Positions 63,601 through 64,000 of a stretch of DNA of 64,000 nt are shown one piece after another; within the stretch, counting starts at the first letter, position 1, and every line of letters starts with the position of its first letter. The DNA is from Ianthella basta (Eukaryota > Porifera > Demospongiae > Verongiida > Ianthellidae), in assembly GCA_964019415.1 (NCBI GenBank), contig OZ025869.1, positions 4,156,765 to 4,220,764 of the forward strand, written 5' to 3'. The position numbers and the translations under genes were made by a program. The notes beneath the pieces are model-generated. The model was not told the DNA's origin, did not search any database, and saw nothing but the letters and a program-made list of their open reading frames with translations.

Positions 63601-63963
63601 CTACTGTAAAGGGTGAATGTGGATAGCTCTGTTGCTTCTGTGATTGTGTGAGGTTGGTGTATTTACACGATGACATCACATACTTTCTCCCTCAAAATGT
63701 GTTAACAATCAAAATTTAGCGGTTATCTACACGTTTCACCCAAAGTAGAGGTTTCATGTTATAACTACCCTGTGTAATGTGCAGTTGGGTTGAAATTTGC
63801 TTGCATGAATCATCATTACATCTCACATTGATGCTTACCTCCCATCTTTGTATGTCGCTACACTCAATCTCTGTCACATGTTGCAGACACAACAACTTCA
63901 CTACTGTACTGAGGGGAGGTCCTTTCAGGTACACCATGCCAAAGTGTTTTTTGAAGGTACCAT
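50528..63963 (-). CDS. leucine-rich-repeat gene built of tandem two-exon modules (partial)
   Basis: Exons in transcription order: A0 63963-63839, B1 61922-61718, A1 61551-61427, B2 60628-60424, A2 58597-58473, B3 53516-53312, A3 53139-53015, B4 51659-51455, A4 50652-50528. Every B is 205 nt (phase 0 to 1) and every A is 125 nt (phase 1 to 0), so each B-A pair adds 110 residues without touching the frame. B encodes EMERSLSVNKTMNKLTLS, then LPKQFCHHLLLGIRRNKSL SE and SWYCPDD. A encodes VPVDVFAKLLSFCSELQELE CHSI-type LRR text. The pattern (L-x-L, N/C, helix with C-x-x-L-x-E-L) fits NLR-type leucine-rich repeats. No stop occurs in any exon. Receptor or NLR role is inference, because the effector domains lie outside. 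Confidence 0.82.
50796..51425. mobile_element. 630-bp hAT-like foldback MITE, 8-bp target duplication
   Basis: CAATAAGT is present on both sides (50788-50795 and 51426-51433). The uninterrupted intron in module 3 shows the expected single site. The arms are about 150 bp long, starting CTAATCTTGCGTAGTCAGAC at left and (inverted) TAGTCTAGCGTAGCCAGACC at right. The 8-bp duplication and TIR point to a hAT-type transposase acting in trans. Confidence 0.92.
51735..52165. repeat. 430-bp foldback with TACACATGGTAAG ends
   Basis: The arms of about 140 bp (GGAACTACACATGGTAAGG .. GATCAGTGGCTGTTGGCGG type) face each other across about 140 bp that include TATATAAGGGGGG. Confidence 0.85.
52453..52848. mobile_element. 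GTCGAAT MITE, copy in the A3-B4 intron
   Basis: The ends AGGGGTCGAATGAATA and TATTCGTTCGACCCTT are inverted copies, and the inside is rich in TCGAATATTC words. Flanks CCCTAAAAT and CCCAAAATG look like a decayed duplication of about 8 bp, judged against the MITE-free introns at 49628 and 62592. hAT-like. Confidence 0.8.
53015..53516 (-). CDS. LRR module 3 (exons B3 + A3)
   Basis: B3 53516-53312 and A3 53139-53015. Acceptors TTCTGCAG and CCTGCAG, donors GTAAGT and GTACAG. Confidence 0.85.
53577..54184. mobile_element. 608-bp MITE with TGAGCGGATTTGAGAAAA ends
   Basis: The TIR of about 30 bp (TGAGCGGATTTGAGAAAACA ACCCACTTC) is mirrored at the right end. CATTTG flanks both sides (53571-53576, 54185-54190), and the sister intron near 60690 shows the empty CATTTGACAC site. 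It lies 55 bp upstream of exon B3. Confidence 0.9.
54885..55924 (+). pseudogene. Harbinger transposase
   Basis: In order: FRMKRETFLYICNQLCPTLQ, FGVARSTVCSIVHETVKAI, QFPQCAGAIDGCHIPIQPS (first Asp), DYYNRKGWYSIIIQAVI, LVGDAAYF (second Asp), LTAAEKVFIYTLSRAHIAVE NAFGRLK (catalytic Glu), then an acidic C-terminus with DIRQALVDYV. All three DDE residues remain. Several frame changes split the reading, including one after AICQEEG and one in the GSVHDARVF region. The family's DDE transposase works with the Myb-like partner. Inactive. Confidence 0.88.
56257..56313. repeat. 57-bp hairpin between the Harbinger genes
   Basis: AGATGTTGATGATGATTAAC CA is perfectly mirrored by TGGTTAATCATCATCAACATC T around TCACAGGTGACTG. 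Confidence 0.9.
56395..57105 (-). pseudogene. Harbinger Myb/SANT-like DNA-binding protein
   Basis: The minus strand reads ISKLIEIWGDDTIRVALEGC KQNKQIYERVESRM, then STEQCRDKAKKLKSEYRKVK DRY, the trihelix Myb/SANT-like fold of Harbinger accessory proteins. An acidic linker follows, with DIADHTSNVDDLLEGAE. The frame changes in a run of A near 56566, after which MDKIMKSHPESDKRYYDLEE KRM completes the usual C-terminal coiled region. No clear ATG precedes ISKLIEIW, so the first residues are uncertain. Confidence 0.8.
57143..57229. repeat. solo terminus of the HECT/integrase-type element
   Basis: GGAGGTTGAAAATCGCAAAA..AAACCGCGAAATGTTTGG..CTATACGGTA matches 32897-33000 in the same orientation. It is either a MITE or a decayed solo end. 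Confidence 0.8.
57230..58470. other. repeat-rich stretch with palindrome and a frame without known domain
   Basis: 57313-57341 is a palindrome (CTTAATGCACACT / AGTGTGCATTAAG). A 104-codon + frame at 57402 includes three variants of a CTACACAAGCTTCT block and no known domain. The words TGACCAGTGTACCGGTCA near 57928 are also palindromic. It lies in the A2-B3 intron of the LRR gene. Confidence 0.4.
58303..58345 (+). repeat. tRNA-like SINE head fragment
   Basis: TAGCACAGTGGGTAGAGCGC followed by CTAGCCCTGAAGGTCAGG resembles the D-arm/A box and anticodon region of a tRNA. No B box follows. It lies next to exon A2 in the intron. Confidence 0.5.
58473..60628 (-). CDS. LRR module 2 (exons B2 + A2)
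   Basis: B2 60628-60424 and A2 58597-58473. The intron is expanded to about 1.8 kb by the CAAGTT foldback and other repeats. B2 has TTG instead of ATG at the Met found in the other modules (ILDREVLMEMERSL), so this Met is not a required start. Confidence 0.85.
58980..59300 (+). repeat. three tandem copies of a 128-bp unit
   Basis: AGCAGGATTTCTTAATTAGT C recurs at 59011, 59139 and 59267 (128-bp steps), each followed by CAAAATGG/CGAAATGG and preceded by a GTGGACATAG-like block. Confidence 0.8.
59430..59682. repeat. partial CAAGTT-family units
   Basis: Three truncated direct units (CACCACCACAGTGGAAGTTG C, CACACAGTGCAGGTTACAAT, CACACAGTGCAAGTTTCAAT) abut the foldback that follows. Confidence 0.75.
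59683..60308. repeat. 626-bp foldback of the CAAGTT family, copy B
   Basis: Nearly exact arms of about 300 bp around 59997. The ends CCACTGCGACCACCACCACA CAG are mirrored. Inside, GTGCAAGTTACAG units of about 67 bp repeat with CATGTGCCAGTAGAGTATCT and AAAAAGACCACC. Copies A and B share the outer ends and unit plan, but their central 200 bp differ. Confidence 0.93.
60957..61260. mobile_element. GTCGAAT MITE, copy in the A1-B2 intron
   Basis: Same ends and flanks as 52453-52848 but with about 90 bp missing inside. Its presence at the same intron position argues for copying of the intron after insertion. Confidence 0.8.
61427..61922 (-). CDS. LRR module 1 (exons B1 + A1)
   Basis: B1 61922-61718 and A1 61551-61427, with a 166-bp intron. 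B1 reads MDCEDLVEMERSLSVNKTMN R. A1 reads GSIQQFSLWYVPVDVFAKLL. Confidence 0.85.
62117..62462. mobile_element. 346-bp MITE with TGAGYGGAT ends
   Basis: TGAGTGGATCTGAGAAAA and the inverted TTTTCTCAAATCCGCTCA match the element at 53577. Flanks CATAAATG and TATAAATG form a near-perfect 8-bp duplication. Confidence 0.8.
62634..63776. mobile_element. 1.14-kb element with about 340-bp inverted repeats and 10-bp target duplication
   Basis: ATGTGCAGTT flanks both sides (62624-62633 and 63777-63786). The arms run from ACACAGTGTAGTTATAAC inward past ATTCTCTGTATTCCAGTATT. Long TIRs and a 9-10-bp duplication are characteristic of Mutator-like elements. There is no transposase, and the centre is a minisatellite. 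Confidence 0.87.
62990..63300 (+). repeat. GC-rich minisatellite in the centre of the long-TIR element
   Basis: Units of about 58-60 bp such as GTTAGGCAGCGCGTGGAGTG AGACAGCGTGTGGAGAGAGG CC recur 3-4 times with decay. Confidence 0.75.
63839..63963 (-). CDS. LRR exon A0
   Basis: 125 nt after CTTCTCAG, before GTAAGC. It reads GTFKKHFGMVYLKGPPLSTV VKLLCLQHVTEIECSDI. It is the most diverged A exon but has the same length and phase as the others. Its B partner lies beyond the window edge. Confidence 0.75.
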
Positions 63964-64000
63964 CTGAGAAGGTAAACATAACAACATGTCAGGCACTCTA

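Overview
The window is eukaryotic, gene-poor and very rich in repeats, and most likely comes from a demosponge (an Amphimedon- or Haliclona-like animal) or another early-branching metazoan. The case for this is short GT-AG introns (about 60 to several hundred bp), low GC, and a typical set of elements and gene families. These include Helitrons, Crypton-like, Harbinger and Tc1 transposons, hAT-like MITEs ending in CGTAGCCAGACC, BEN, SAP/SWIM/YqaJ and RecQ-like relics, and LRR genes built from duplicated exons. This placement is inference; no rRNA or mitochondrial marker is present.

Layout. 0-13 kb: a Penelope-like retroelement fragment, small uncharacterised zinc-ribbon and SUMO-interaction-motif genes, and long TG/CA tracts. 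13-21 kb: a RecQ-like helicase relic convergent with a small C-x2-C protein gene, a Tc1/mariner relic, a BEN-domain gene, a shortened integrase transposon, and an unknown multi-exon relic. 21.9-24.2 kb: two Helitrons arranged head to tail, then a 633-bp perfect-type foldback.

25.25-33.0 kb is the most striking part. Long inverted repeats enclose two convergent genes. One is a DDE integrase-like transposase (+ strand, one intron, decayed). The other is a ten-exon gene (- strand) whose splice phases all agree and which encodes a 732-residue protein with a UBZ-type zinc finger and a complete HECT ubiquitin-ligase domain. I read this as a DNA transposon that carries a ubiquitin ligase. A shortened relative of the integrase gene lies at 17.7-18.7 kb.

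33-50 kb: MITEs and foldbacks, a 36-bp minisatellite, a Crypton-like recombinase relic, two late exons of a minus-strand gene, a SAP-SWIM-YqaJ relic split by an LTR-element fossil, a longer Ty3/gypsy fossil and a LINE tail.

50-64 kb: a minus-strand leucine-rich-repeat gene with at least four tandem copies of a two-exon module (205 nt + 125 nt) plus one further 125-nt exon. All are frame-preserving. Their introns are filled with MITEs, foldbacks, a Harbinger transposon and a Mutator-like long-TIR element. The window starts and ends inside larger units. No rRNA gene, complete tRNA gene or CRISPR array was seen.
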